Shown: in pieces, positions 27,059 through 35,740 of the stretch | Position numbering within the stretch: the first letter of the stretch is position 1 | How the letters are laid out: the number at the start of each line of letters is the position of its first letter | Assembly (NCBI RefSeq): GCF_007786455.1 | Contig: NZ_VNJK01000002.1 | Location: forward strand, 496,001 to 560,000 | DNA from: Paenibacillus agilis | GTDB taxonomy: Bacteria > Bacillota > Bacilli > Paenibacillales > Paenibacillaceae | DNA length: 64,000 nt | Reading direction: 5' to 3' | Notes under the pieces: model-generated | What the model was told of the DNA's origin: nothing | The model's input: the letters and a program-made list of their open reading frames with translations, nothing else | The model's database searches: none | Made by a program: the position numbers and the translations under genes

Positions 27059-28369
27059 TTACTCTTGTACTTGTACCCCGGCAAAAGGAACAACTGCTCT
27101 GCGATATTTCATAAGACCTACACAAATATCACGCACGAGGCAGTTTTTATACTCCCCATGATCCGGATAACGGATCATATTATCACCATTGTGTACGAAT
27201 ACTTTTCCGCCACTGCCATCTATGGTCGGATATTGCCAGATATAATCGGATGCGTATTTGGCATGCTCCGCTCCTATCGATGTGAGACCTAGAGCATGCT
27301 CTGGTAATGGCGAGAATCCTCTAGCATACTGCCCTATAATCCCGCTCCATCCATCAAAGTCCTCCGGCATATTCCTGAAAAATTCAAACGGATCATTTTG
27401 TACCCGCACTTTGAGATTTGTATATGGCACAGGTGGTACCGTGTGGAATGGCTTTAAAAATGGTAGCCAGCATACAGCAACCTCAATATTTAATATGAGC
27501 TGGCCATTATTTTTAATGTATTCCATCATTTGATCCGAATATTGCTGCATCCAGATCTGATCACAGATACTAGGGATATAAATAATGTCAGCATCCCACA
27601 CCTCGTCTGGAATTGGACGAATACCGAAGTATTGTAGGTTTCCACCTGTCCCTTCAAAGGTCTCCCCTAAAAATGGCGGCGTATCCTCGGTGTTGATCCC
27701 TGTTGTTTGTAGATACGCTACCGTAAACGGTTCGAGCTTATTGCGATCAATGCCTAATTCATGATTAAGCCATGGATAAAAGCCTTGCAGCAGCTTAGTT
27801 GTTACTGGCATAAATCGCTGTCCGTTATGACTGTGGGGATCAAGCGTCGTGATAAAAACTCTACCACCACCTTCTAGATCCTTAAAATCAATAATAATGG
27901 ACTCGTCCGTATCCTCGACCGCAAGCAGCGTAGTCCCGTTATGATTTCCCTTGAATGCGCCATGCCAATGCCAATGTAAATGATTCGGCTGTACATATTC
28001 AAAGAAAGAATGCCCAATATGATCCGGAACGTATAATTCTATTTTGCCTCCTGGCTTGGTCCACCATAACCAATCCTTTATTTTAGAATCCACCCACTCT
28101 ACTTGTACAACGTCCAATAGCTGATCAGCTTGTTCAAGCGCAAACAGTAAAAGAAATCCACCGTTTCTGACATAATCGTTAAGCTGCTGTTTATGCGGGA
28201 GAATACGGTCAATATGACAACCACAAGAAAGAATGACTGCATCAAATTGATTTAAATCCAGCGTAGGCAAATCATCTGCATAAATGAATTGATCCATATA
28301 GTGAGCATAATCCCAATAGCTTATTAATTGCGAGCTCTTTCCAGTTGTCACGTAAGCAATTTTTTTCAT
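27059..28369 (-). CDS. protein with two amidotransferase/ThuA-like halves, linked to iron importer
   Basis: 436 residues without signal peptide. Two halves show the same pattern: DAVILSCGCHIDRI...YVRNGGFLLLFALE in the first, and DADIIYIPSICDQIW...YIKNNGQLILNIE in the second. This resembles a class I glutamine-amidotransferase-like flavodoxin fold, duplicated. No clear Cys-His-Glu triad can be assigned. It is 11 bases downstream of the importer ATPase gene, so it shares the Fur-controlled transcript and may process or sense the imported chelate. Confidence 0.65.
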   Translation of the reverse strand: MKKIAYVTTGKSSQLISYWDYAHYMDQFIYADDLPTLDLNQFDAVILSCGCHIDRILPHKQQLNDYVRNGGFLLLFALEQADQLLDVVQVEWVDSKIKDWLWWTKPGGKIELYVPDHIGHSFFEYVQPNHLHWHWHGAFKGNHNGTTLLAVEDTDESIIIDFKDLEGGGRVFITTLDPHSHNGQRFMPVTTKLLQGFYPWLNHELGIDRNKLEPFTVAYLQTTGINTEDTPPFLGETFEGTGGNLQYFGIRPIPDEVWDADIIYIPSICDQIWMQQYSDQMMEYIKNNGQLILNIEVAVCWLPFLKPFHTVPPVPYTNLKVRVQNDPFEFFRNMPEDFDGWSGIIGQYARGFSPLPEHALGLTSIGAEHAKYASDYIWQYPTIDGSGGKVFVHNGDNMIRYPDHGEYKNCLVRDICVGLMKYRRAVVPFAGVQVQE

Positions 28370-28380
28370 TGGTCGACCTC

Positions 28381-29172
28381 TTAGCTATTTTGTATATCGA
28401 TCGGCAGTATCGTCGAGTAGTTCTTCTCAGCTCGTTCATAAGATAAAATCTCAGAGTTAATACCAAAATAATGTCTCATATTCGTTGTGGTAACCACATT
28501 TTCCGTCTTATCAAAGATATATCCGTCATACCCCAACAATAGCGTTGATTTGGCAATCCGAAAGGCGTGTTGAGGGAAATGAGTATTGATGATAATGGAG
28601 TATTCCCCTCTACTATTTAACTCTTCGATCATATTCAATATTTTTAGCTGATTTCTCAAATCAAGATGTGATTCAGGCTCATCCATAATGAGAATTTTAG
28701 GATTCTTAATCAAAGATCGAGCAATTAGCACCATCTGCAGCTCGCCGCCACTCATTTTATTGCAATTCCGATCACCTAAATGCTCAATCCCAAGTTTTTT
28801 TAGTTGCTCATATGCTCGCTCATAATTCTCTTTTGTAGGTGTTCTGCCCATCTTCACATACGGGGATAGACCCATGACCGTCATCTCAAGACCAGTAAAT
28901 CCAAAGGCTGCTTTTTTCGATTGTGGCACATAAGATACTAGCTTCCAATACTTACTCGCATCCATTTGTTTGACGGATTCGTCATCAATGAAGATATCCC
29001 CGGATTTATAGGCTAGAAATCCCAATAAACATTTCACAAAGGTCGTCTTTCCAATCCCATTCGTACCTAGAATCGCTAACGCCTCACCCTTCGGTACTTG
29101 GAAGGACAAATCTTTGAATATCTGTCTGTCTGAGTTAGGGTATTGAAAGTTAAGATGCTCAACTCTAATCAT
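28381..29172 (-). CDS. ABC transporter ATP-binding protein, FecCD-type importer
   Basis: About 263 residues. Walker A is GTNGIGKTT, the Q-loop is at SYVPQSKK, the signature is MSGGELQMV, Walker B is ILIMDEPESHLDL, and the H-loop is INTHFPQH. It powers the type II importer encoded just upstream. The ATG at 29172 overlaps the permease stop by eight bases and follows AGGGGG, indicating translational coupling. The substrate is most likely a ferric siderophore or haem-like chelate. Confidence 0.93.
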   Translation of the reverse strand: MIRVEHLNFQYPNSDRQIFKDLSFQVPKGEALAILGTNGIGKTTFVKCLLGFLAYKSGDIFIDDESVKQMDASKYWKLVSYVPQSKKAAFGFTGLEMTVMGLSPYVKMGRTPTKENYERAYEQLKKLGIEHLGDRNCNKMSGGELQMVLIARSLIKNPKILIMDEPESHLDLRNQLKILNMIEELNSRGEYSIIINTHFPQHAFRIAKSTLLLGYDGYIFDKTENVVTTTNMRHYFGINSEILSYERAEKNYSTILPIDIQNS

Positions 29173-30178
29173 CCCATATTCCCCCTGTTCTTCTAAGAAG
29201 ATAGATGAAGAACGGTACACCGAGAAGCGAGCTTAAAATGGATAGTGGAATTTCTGAACCTGTTACGGACCTTGCAAGTGTATCCGTAATGAGCAGAAAT
29301 ATAGCACCCATCAGCATTGACGCCGGCACTAAATGCTTATTGTCTGTTCCAACGATCATCCGTGTAAAATGTGGTACGACCAGTCCAACAAAGCTGATTA
29401 CACCAGCAATAGATACTGCTGCGGCGATAATCACCGTTGTAAAAAAGATAATTATAACGCGCATTTTTTTCACATTAATGCCTAATGAGATCGCTTCATG
29501 TTCATCCAAAGACAGTAAATTGAGCTGCCATCTGTACTTATATATAAAGATTAGGGCAATCAAAATACTAGGTATTGTTCTAATAATTGTGTCCGTAGAG
29601 GCGCTAGCAAGTGAGCCCATCAGCCAAAAGGTAATCGCAGGAAGCTCATTTTGCGAATCTGCAAAATACTTTAGCAAGGATACACCCGAACCAAATACCG
29701 AGCTTGTTATAATACCTGCCAGAACGAGCATCAGCACGGTGACACGCCCATGCCTCCTTGCAATGATATACGTCAGATACATCGCTAGAAATCCAAAAAC
29801 GATAGCTAGTGCTTGCGTGCCAAGCGTGCTGCTAATTGTAATAATGCCAAGCGCGGCACCAAAACTTGCCCCAGATGACACCCCTAATATTTCCCCACTC
29901 ACCAGTGGATTACCGAATATGGCCTGAAGAGCAGCCCCAGATACCGCAATACCCGCTCCGATAACTACAGCTAATACTACGCGAGGAAGTCTCACCTCTT
30001 GTACAACTACTGGAATCGTCGGATCCGTTACAGCATCTGGGTTTACTAGAGCATAAAAAACATCAAGTGGAGCGATTGTGTATCTTCCGATACAAATCGC
30101 AGCCACCATCAAGACAAACAATGTAATAGAGGATAGGATATAAAACTGTCGTTGAGTTTTGCCTCTGTCTTTGACCAT
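29165..30178 (-). CDS. FecCD family ABC transporter permease
   Basis: 337 residues with about nine to ten membrane helices. The motif GNPLVSGEILGVSSGASFGA, the LAGIITSS block and the C-terminal ISFVGLVVPHFTRMIVG are FecCD/BtuC hallmarks. Only one permease gene is present, so it should form a homodimer. It lies 15 bases downstream of the binding protein gene. Confidence 0.95.
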   Translation of the reverse strand: MVKDRGKTQRQFYILSSITLFVLMVAAICIGRYTIAPLDVFYALVNPDAVTDPTIPVVVQEVRLPRVVLAVVIGAGIAVSGAALQAIFGNPLVSGEILGVSSGASFGAALGIITISSTLGTQALAIVFGFLAMYLTYIIARRHGRVTVLMLVLAGIITSSVFGSGVSLLKYFADSQNELPAITFWLMGSLASASTDTIIRTIPSILIALIFIYKYRWQLNLLSLDEHEAISLGINVKKMRVIIIFFTTVIIAAAVSIAGVISFVGLVVPHFTRMIVGTDNKHLVPASMLMGAIFLLITDTLARSVTGSEIPLSILSSLLGVPFFIYLLRRTGGIWDD

Positions 30179-30193
30179 CAGTCTATCTCCTTA

Positions 30194-31303
30194 CTACATG
30201 AACAATTCAAAGGATTTACTATTTTTATTTTCTGCGACATTCAAAATCTGATCGATATCTTCTTCGGTTACATCGATGTTGTAGAGCATTTTATAATCTT
30301 CACGAACCTGCTTACGCATATCAAATCCCTCAAACTTATCGGGATGCGACAATACCGCATAGAAGTACCAGCTAATGCCCGGATTATCTAGCAAAGAAGA
30401 GGTTGGACTCTTATATACTCGCTTTTCTTTAACTGCCGTTAGATTTTTGAGAACCGGATGGTTATAAAAATAGTCTGGTGTAATCTCTTTAGCCCATTCT
30501 CCGATCACGATCATGTCAGGGTCCCATTGAAGCAGCGTTTCCGCATTGATATCAGCGTCTTTATTCGTTATTTTTCCTTCGGTAAAGGCGGCGTTCTCCA
30601 CCTTATGTACAGCAGTGTGTGGAAGCTCTGTTCCCCATACATTCATTTGATTTTCATTTACGTGGCTTACAAACACATGATTCTGTCGTTCTGCTTCTGT
30701 CAACTTTTCAGTGACGCTTAGAACTGCTTTCTTGGCTTTTTCATGGTGCGCCAAAACCGCGTCTACCCGATCCTGCATCCCTAGTGCCTGGCCATACAAA
30801 GTGTATCTTTCGACATCATCCTTGTAAGTACCCCAGTTCAAGGCAACCACATCAATACCTACATCTTCAAGTGGCTTGATCTTAGCCTCTGCCGAGCTCC
30901 ATTGATACACAACATCAGGGTTCAGCTTCAAAATTTCCTCAACATTGGGTGCGTCCCCTTCAGCATCAATAATATTGGAATTTACCTCTAATATTTCAGG
31001 GTAATATTTGGCCACTACGCCACCTGCAATATTCGAATCCTGATCGCTTTTTCGCATACCTAGGAAGGGCTCAATAGATTGAGTTATCGAAAACATTTCT
31101 GTCCCCTCGTTAGGAAACAGTACGAAATTTTTTGCATATCCATCCTCAAGAACAACTTCTTTACCCCTACCGTCAACGATAGTTACAGCTTTACTACTAT
31201 TATTTTTTACTTCCTTATTCTTTTGGCTATCATCCGTACTTTGGCATCCTGCTAACGTTAATGCCGCAATACCTATAAAACTAATCAACAAAAATTTATT
31301 CAT
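30194..31303 (-). CDS. siderophore-type ABC transporter substrate-binding lipoprotein
   Basis: 369 residues with a lipoprotein signal peptide (lipobox LTLAGC at about residue 15-20), then a class III binding-protein fold: FALFPNEGTEMF..., NPDVVYQWSS, and LLQWDPDMIVIGEW. It delivers substrate to the FecCD permease. The Fur-box promoter upstream supports iron as the substrate. The ribosome binding site is AGGAGG. Confidence 0.93.
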   Translation of the reverse strand: MNKFLLISFIGIAALTLAGCQSTDDSQKNKEVKNNSSKAVTIVDGRGKEVVLEDGYAKNFVLFPNEGTEMFSITQSIEPFLGMRKSDQDSNIAGGVVAKYYPEILEVNSNIIDAEGDAPNVEEILKLNPDVVYQWSSAEAKIKPLEDVGIDVVALNWGTYKDDVERYTLYGQALGMQDRVDAVLAHHEKAKKAVLSVTEKLTEAERQNHVFVSHVNENQMNVWGTELPHTAVHKVENAAFTEGKITNKDADINAETLLQWDPDMIVIGEWAKEITPDYFYNHPVLKNLTAVKEKRVYKSPTSSLLDNPGISWYFYAVLSHPDKFEGFDMRKQVREDYKMLYNIDVTEEDIDQILNVAENKNSKSFELFM

Positions 31304-31410
31304 GTCTTACCTCCTAGTTGTATGTGCTTCTGATACCTGTGCTGTGTTTTTTCGAAGGTATGTAAGAATGCTCTCGAACGCAGGTCAACGGAAAATGTTT
31401 ATCTAAACCC

Positions 31411-31488
31411 TCATAAATGTATCCGCATCCATTGTTTAGATTTCCCAATGAATACCCCATACATTTCTTGGGGAACAGACATATTCAT
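31411..31488 (-). CDS. possible 25-residue leader peptide
   Basis: A 25-codon frame (starts MNMSVPQEMYG, ends WMRIHL) lies in the 5' leader of the iron importer. AAAGAGG is placed eight bases before the ATG, and the predicted start of transcription is only some 20 bases upstream. No homology is recognised. It may be a regulatory leader peptide or coincidental. Confidence 0.4.
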   Translation of the reverse strand: MNMSVPQEMYGVFIGKSKQWMRIHL

Positions 31489-31515
31489 TCTCATTTCCTC
31501 TTTAAACTATAAAGC

Positions 31516-31548
31516 ATCTTAGCAGTATTGAGAATGATAGTCAATATC
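31516..31548 (-). promoter_or_regulatory. Fur box overlapping the promoter of the iron importer operon
   Basis: TTGACT (31539-31544) and TAAGAT (31516-31521) have a 17-base spacer on the minus strand. GAGAATGATAGTCAATATC (31530-31548, plus strand) matches 16 of 19 positions of the Fur consensus and covers the -35. A related half-site, GAGAATGAATATG (minus strand), lies just downstream. Confidence 0.85.
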
Positions 31549-31629
31549 AATTAATGGCGTGACTAGCCCACGTTTAGTTAGGGCTTTCACCTTATCGTTA
31601 TCACCCATACTGGGCGCATTGAAAAAGGA

Positions 31630-31654
31630 AAGAACCCATGTTGTTTGGGCTCTT
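31630..31654. terminator. weak hairpin in the divergent intergenic region
   Basis: AAGAACCCA/TGGGCTCTT, a ~9-bp imperfect stem followed by T-rich sequence on either strand. Its role between two divergent promoters is unclear. Confidence 0.35.
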
Positions 31655-31689
31655 CACTTTTATTTAGAAAAGTTTGTGTCTATCTCCGA

Positions 31690-31719
31690 TTGTCACAGAC
31701 AGACTTGTACTTATACAAT
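31690..31719 (+). promoter_or_regulatory. likely promoter of DUF1904 gene
   Basis: TTGTCA (31690-31695) is followed by TATACA with a 16-base spacer, or TACAAT with 18. Confidence 0.5.
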
Positions 31720-31764
31720 AAGAAAATGATAAGGGCTGAAGTCCAATCGACAGGAGGATATTAA

Positions 31765-32097
31765 ATGCCACAGTTAATTTTTAGAGGAATTCCAGCCGAG
31801 GGCATACGTGCAATTAGTATACCGCTCGTAGAGGAAATGGCCGCAATATGCCAATGCGGAACGGATAATTTCACCTTAGAGTGCTTGCACGTCACCGCTA
31901 TATTCGACGGAAAATATACCGATTCGTACCCTTTCATCGACGTATGGTGGTTTGAGCGTGGGGATGAAGTGCGTGATAAAATGGCCGAGGCGATCGATAG
32001 ACATGTCCGATCGCTCGGGATACCTGATTTGGAGATTTCATTCCGAGTTGGACGCGAAGATAATTTTTATATGAACGGACGCCGTTATACTTCCTAG
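31765..32097 (+). CDS. DUF1904 family protein (tautomerase-like)
   Basis: A 110-residue protein matching DUF1904, a small tautomerase/MIF-superfamily-like family. It starts MPQLIFRGIP; in tautomerases the proline after Met is the catalytic base, here Pro2. The FIDVWWFERG and C-terminal EISFRVGREDNFYMNG blocks are family-typical. AGGAGG precedes the ATG. Single-gene transcript closed by a bidirectional hairpin. Function unproven. Confidence 0.85.
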   Translation: MPQLIFRGIPAEGIRAISIPLVEEMAAICQCGTDNFTLECLHVTAIFDGKYTDSYPFIDVWWFERGDEVRDKMAEAIDRHVRSLGIPDLEISFRVGREDNFYMNGRRYTS

Positions 32098-32180
32098 CTA
32101 ACTAAATAAATACTGTCGTATAAAATCGCTAGCATCGAGCAAGCATTTGATCCGAACGTCCAAAAGTATTTTTTGAATTG

Positions 32181-32214
32181 GCCCCTTCCACCAAAACAGC
32201 GGAGGGGCATTTAC
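32181..32214. terminator. bidirectional terminator between convergent genes
   Basis: GCCCCTTCC pairs with GGAGGGGC, followed on the plus strand by ATTTACTTTTC; the minus-strand side has AATTCAAAAAAT and is weaker. It separates DUF1904 from the convergent hydrolase. Confidence 0.7.
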
Positions 32215-32270
32215 TTTTCTATAAGCGAGAGTCCCCTACAACTTGTCCTTTTTCTTGCCCAACACTACCC

Positions 32271-33164
32271 TCATTCGCTTTCATTGTTTGCATGATCAAT
32301 AAAGGCTTTAGCTGTTTCTCCCGCTTCTTTTGGCTGATGCATCCAAACATAAGCATGGATGGAACCTGGAATAAGTTTTATTTCGAATTTGGACACCAGA
32401 GAAGAGAAAGCCCTCAAGCTATGCCTAATTTTTTCATTATTCCATTCTTCTTCGCTTGGAAGAAACAAGATCGGACATTGTATTCTTGCATAATAGCTTT
32501 CAAAAGCAATATCCCAATAGTTCTGAATATATTCCGATCGAACAAAGTTCTGATAATGACTCGTAATGGTTCCATCCTCAGACTCCAACATCGTGCTCTC
32601 GAGAAAGGTTACTACATGCTCGTTCCAAACACCTTGCTGCACGAACGCCACCTTTTCTTGGTTCATGTACGCCTCTCGCGAATGGGCTTTCGGAAGCTTG
32701 CGCTCCAATATTTGAGTACGCAGCTTGCTTTTCTCCTGTTCGATCTCTTCCTCACTGCCATAAAATAACCCAAATTGTCCAAACTCGTTGTACAATGCAC
32801 CCTCACAAATCAATGATGCAACTTTATCCGGATGGGATGCTGCTAGACAGAGTCCAACTTCTGCCCCCATCGAGCTGCCCACAACATGACATACGTCAAT
32901 TTTAAGTGCTAGAAGCATAAGATAGACATCATTCGCCATATCTTCAATATGATATCCCGTCTCTGGCTTATCTGACTTCCCATGTCCGCGTAAATCAGGC
33001 GTAACGGTACGGTACGATTTTGAGAATAGAGGCAATACTCCGTCCCACATGTTCAATGTCCCTCCGCTGAAGTGGAGGAACAGGATTACAGGCTTATAAG
33101 AATCAGTTGAATATCTTACATTTAGCCGGATCGAATTTTCCAAGGTTATCAGCTTCTCGATCAT
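32271..33164 (-). CDS. alpha/beta hydrolase
   Basis: 297 residues with an alpha/beta-hydrolase fold. The oxyanion region reads FLHFSGGTLNMWDG, the acidic loop DLRGHGKSDKPE, the nucleophile elbow GSSMG, and the late histidine PGSIHAYVW. No signal peptide. It lies just left of the outermost rlmH-type repeat. Substrate unknown. Confidence 0.85.
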   Translation of the reverse strand: MIEKLITLENSIRLNVRYSTDSYKPVILFLHFSGGTLNMWDGVLPLFSKSYRTVTPDLRGHGKSDKPETGYHIEDMANDVYLMLLALKIDVCHVVGSSMGAEVGLCLAASHPDKVASLICEGALYNEFGQFGLFYGSEEEIEQEKSKLRTQILERKLPKAHSREAYMNQEKVAFVQQGVWNEHVVTFLESTMLESEDGTITSHYQNFVRSEYIQNYWDIAFESYYARIQCPILFLPSEEEWNNEKIRHSLRAFSSLVSKFEIKLIPGSIHAYVWMHQPKEAGETAKAFIDHANNESE

Positions 33165-33219
33165 CTTGAGGACCCCTTCATTTTGCGATTTTCTATTAAA
33201 TCATAAATAAAAACAGTCA

Positions 33220-33235
33220 TCACTTATGATACAGC
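33220..33235 (-). repeat. rlmH-terminus-like repeat, copy 4
   Basis: On the minus strand this reads GCTGTATCATAAGTGA, followed by TGAC. The core TATCATAAGTGA is identical to that in the att sites of staphylococcal SCC elements and shares TATCATAAGT with the end of rlmH here. Same orientation as the other three copies. Confidence 0.65.
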
Positions 33236-33269
33236 TTAACGTATCATCACTACAGTGAAATCATAATAA

Positions 33270-33296
33270 AAAGAAGTCCGGATTCATCCCGGACTC
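33270..33296 (-). terminator. intrinsic terminator of ABC-F gene
   Basis: AGTCCGG/CCGGACT stem with an 8-base loop, followed by TCTTTTTATT on the minus strand. Confidence 0.9.
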
Positions 33297-33321
33297 CTTC
33301 TTATTTTAGATGTTTATTGAT

Positions 33322-35061
33322 TTAAAGTAACTTAATCAGCTCTTCTAGCTCATCAACTAATTCTTTTGCAAGTTCAAAATTAGTATCCTTTAGAGCCAAT
33401 TCTATTTTCATTTCAACTGATTTTTTATTTTGTTCATTTTCTAAATAGTCTTTATCAAAATGACTAGCATAGATCATCTGTTTGAATTTTTTCATTTTCA
33501 TTTTTCTAATCGTCTTATCGTCAATGATTAATACATAGTCCATACCATTTACAACCGAATAGAAATCATGAGAAATCATGAGAATCGCACCTTTATAGTC
33601 CTCAATAGCTTTCTCCAGTGCTATTTGGGAATAGGTGTCTAAATGGCTTGTCGGTTCATCAAGAAGCAATACGTTTGCTTTACTGGCAGAAACTTTAGCC
33701 AACTGAAGCATATTCTTTTCTCCACCAGATAAAGATTCTATCTTTTGATTAACAATTTCGCCTTCAAAGCCATAGCTTGAAATATACGATCTAATCTCAT
33801 CATACGTCTTAAACCCAGCATCGATGAATTCTTCTAGAATTGTATTCGAATCATTTAGAACTTCACCTTGCATCTGAGATAAATAAGCCACTTTCACATC
33901 AGCATTTATTTCAATGGAATCATGCTTATTTTTAAAGATATCTCGGAGTAAAGTCGTTTTCCCAGTACCGTTTGGACCGATAATGGCTACTTTATCCGTA
34001 GACTTTATTTCAAAGTTAACATTGTCTAAAAGCAACTCATCAAAGGCAACACTATAATTACTGACATTTATAACAGTGGTGTCTTCCATTTCATTCTCAA
34101 TATCAAAGCTGATATTTGGTTGCTTAATATCAACAAATGGTGCTTTAATTCTACGCGCTTCCAATCTCTCTTGGAATCTAACTCTAGCTTTTAATGCTCT
34201 TCCTCTAGATGCTTCTGAATTATAAGTTGCGATAGCTCTAAGATTATCAATAATGCTATCGTATCTCTCAATTTCTTCTTGCTCAGCGACTGCAATTTCT
34301 TGCAACTCAATTTTTGTCTGAAGTAATGAGAAATTATACTCAATATATCGCCCATCAAACTCTTGGATCTCCGTGTTTTCAAGGTGTATGATTTTGTTGA
34401 AACAATGATTTAATAGATATCGGTTATGGGTAACAACTAGCAGTATTCCTTTGTGAGAATTAATAAGCTTTTTAAGCGCATTTAGATTTTCAAAATCTAA
34501 AAATACATCTGGTTCGTCCATAATAATTACATCTGGACTATTAAGCATTTCCTTCATCACTTGAACAAGTTTGAATTCCCCACCACTTAGGGCGGATACG
34601 CTAAGATCTTTTAGCTTCATAAGGTTTGCTAGATTTAGTTTCTTATTAATGTTGCTTTCAAAATCTTCCCCACCGATTGCATCAAATGCGTCTAAAGCGA
34701 ATTGATACTTTTCGAGTAACGGCTCAATATCCGATGATGTTTCCATTTCCGTACAAATAGATTGTATTTCATTTTGTATCTTAATAAATTCTTCTCCGAT
34801 ATATTCAAAAACGGTTGTTTCTTTCGTTTTGTCTAATTGGGAGAACTGACTTACATATCCAATTTTGCAGGCTGGATCTATCTCTAACTTGCCCTCGAAC
34901 AAATATCTTTCTGGATCCATCAGTATATCGATCAGTGTACTTTTACCACTGCCACTTGTTCCAATAAAAGCGCAATGCTGTGCCTCTTCTAACGTAAATG
35001 AAATGTTTGTATATAGTTCTTTCTGTGGAAATGAGAAGGATAAGTTTTCAACTTTTATCAT
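33322..35061 (-). CDS. ABC-F family ATPase (ribosome-associated, antibiotic-protection-like)
   Basis: 579 residues with two ATP-binding cassettes and no membrane segment. Cassette 1: GTSGSGKST, signature LSGGEFKLVQ, Walker B VIIMDEPDVFLDF. Cassette 2: GPNGTGKTT, signature LSGGEKNMLQ, Walker B VLLLDEPTSHLDT. A helical inter-domain linker and a charged C-terminal coil are present. ABC-F proteins bind the ribosomal E site; several displace lincosamide, streptogramin or phenicol antibiotics. Clearly AT-richer than its neighbours and located between two rlmH-type repeats, suggesting transfer. The drug spectrum, if any, cannot be read from sequence. Confidence 0.9.
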   Translation of the reverse strand: MIKVENLSFSFPQKELYTNISFTLEEAQHCAFIGTSGSGKSTLIDILMDPERYLFEGKLEIDPACKIGYVSQFSQLDKTKETTVFEYIGEEFIKIQNEIQSICTEMETSSDIEPLLEKYQFALDAFDAIGGEDFESNINKKLNLANLMKLKDLSVSALSGGEFKLVQVMKEMLNSPDVIIMDEPDVFLDFENLNALKKLINSHKGILLVVTHNRYLLNHCFNKIIHLENTEIQEFDGRYIEYNFSLLQTKIELQEIAVAEQEEIERYDSIIDNLRAIATYNSEASRGRALKARVRFQERLEARRIKAPFVDIKQPNISFDIENEMEDTTVINVSNYSVAFDELLLDNVNFEIKSTDKVAIIGPNGTGKTTLLRDIFKNKHDSIEINADVKVAYLSQMQGEVLNDSNTILEEFIDAGFKTYDEIRSYISSYGFEGEIVNQKIESLSGGEKNMLQLAKVSASKANVLLLDEPTSHLDTYSQIALEKAIEDYKGAILMISHDFYSVVNGMDYVLIIDDKTIRKMKMKKFKQMIYASHFDKDYLENEQNKKSVEMKIELALKDTNFELAKELVDELEELIKLL

Positions 35062-35079
35062 AGTATTACCTTTCTTTAT

Positions 35080-35113
35080 AACTAAAATAGTAACTATTAT
35101 TAGTTGTATTATA
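35080..35113 (-). promoter_or_regulatory. -10 element and dyad operator before ABC-F gene
   Basis: TATAAT (35108-35113, minus strand) is followed at once by a dyad AACTAAAATAGT / ACTATTATTAGTT (35080-35105), one mismatch, centred near the start of transcription. This is a typical repressor operator position. A further GTTGTAA/TTACAAC pair lies about 45 bases upstream. Confidence 0.5.
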
Positions 35114-35222
35114 GAGCATCGTTTTAGAGTTTACCGTTGTAAGAGTATCACTGTTTACAACCAACTTCAATGTATTTGTATCCCATCCATTGGGGGTCAA
35201 AGTTCCTGCTCCTTAACTGCCC

Positions 35223-35411
35223 TCATAAAAGCGCAGGAATGAACTCGACTTTGATCTCAGCCGATTGTAAATGTACCTTATTCATCTTATCTCGCCCCCT
35301 GATCAAATAATGATAAGGCGAGAATACCTCCTGACGAATATCCCGGTTAAACTGTCTTGAACAATAATAGGGTGAACAGCCTATCTGTTTCCTTTCATTC
35401 CATTCGTACAT
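35223..35411 (-). CDS. possible small protein of unknown function
   Basis: 62 residues (MYEWNERKQIGC..., ends VEFIPALL), basic, no membrane helix. AAGGAAGGAG sits about six bases before the ATG, a strong binding site, which is the main support. No family recognised; it may also be a fragment of a mobile-element gene. It lies between the repeats at 33220 and 35494 and precedes the ABC-F gene. Confidence 0.4.
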   Translation of the reverse strand: MYEWNERKQIGCSPYYCSRQFNRDIRQEVFSPYHYLIRGRDKMNKVHLQSAEIKVEFIPALL

Positions 35412-35493
35412 AGAAGTCTCCTTCCTTTCCTTTTGATCATATCATCGGCGATTTTTGCATACTTGATTCGATTTGTACAATAAAATCTTGCTC

Positions 35494-35512
35494 TTACTTA
35501 TGATACGGTTCA
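35494..35512 (-). repeat. rlmH-terminus-like repeat, copy 3
   Basis: The minus strand reads GAACCGTATCATAAGTAA; it shares CCGTATCATAAGTAA (15 bases) exactly with the end of rlmH. Here it is not part of any gene. Confidence 0.75.
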
Positions 35513-35578
35513 GCTTAAGCTATTCGTTATTCATGACAAGTTTAGCTCACGATGACTTCTCGTGGCAGCTTATTTCCA

Positions 35579-35587
35579 TGCTATAAT
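35579..35587 (+). promoter_or_regulatory. extended -10 promoter upstream of the Ldh-family gene
   Basis: TGCTATAAT is a perfect extended -10; no good -35 is present, as expected for this class. Confidence 0.55.
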
Positions 35588-35644
35588 TTATGAAAACTTG
35601 TATATTACATGGAAAGAAGAAACTTCTGTTGGGAGCGTGAAGAA

Positions 35645-35740
35645 ATGCCGCGAGGAAACAAGATAGTAATAACTGAATCGGTTACTTTATTCCCCTCCAA
35701 AATTGAGCAGCATGCCAGGATAGTAGCCAATGCGATATGA
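35645..35740 (+). CDS. possible 31-residue upstream ORF
   Basis: MPRGNKIVITESVTLF... runs 31 codons and its TGA overlaps the start of the Ldh gene by 11 bases in another frame. GGGAG lies upstream at a rather long distance. It could couple translation of the next gene or be fortuitous. Confidence 0.3.
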   Translation: MPRGNKIVITESVTLFPSKIEQHARIVANAI

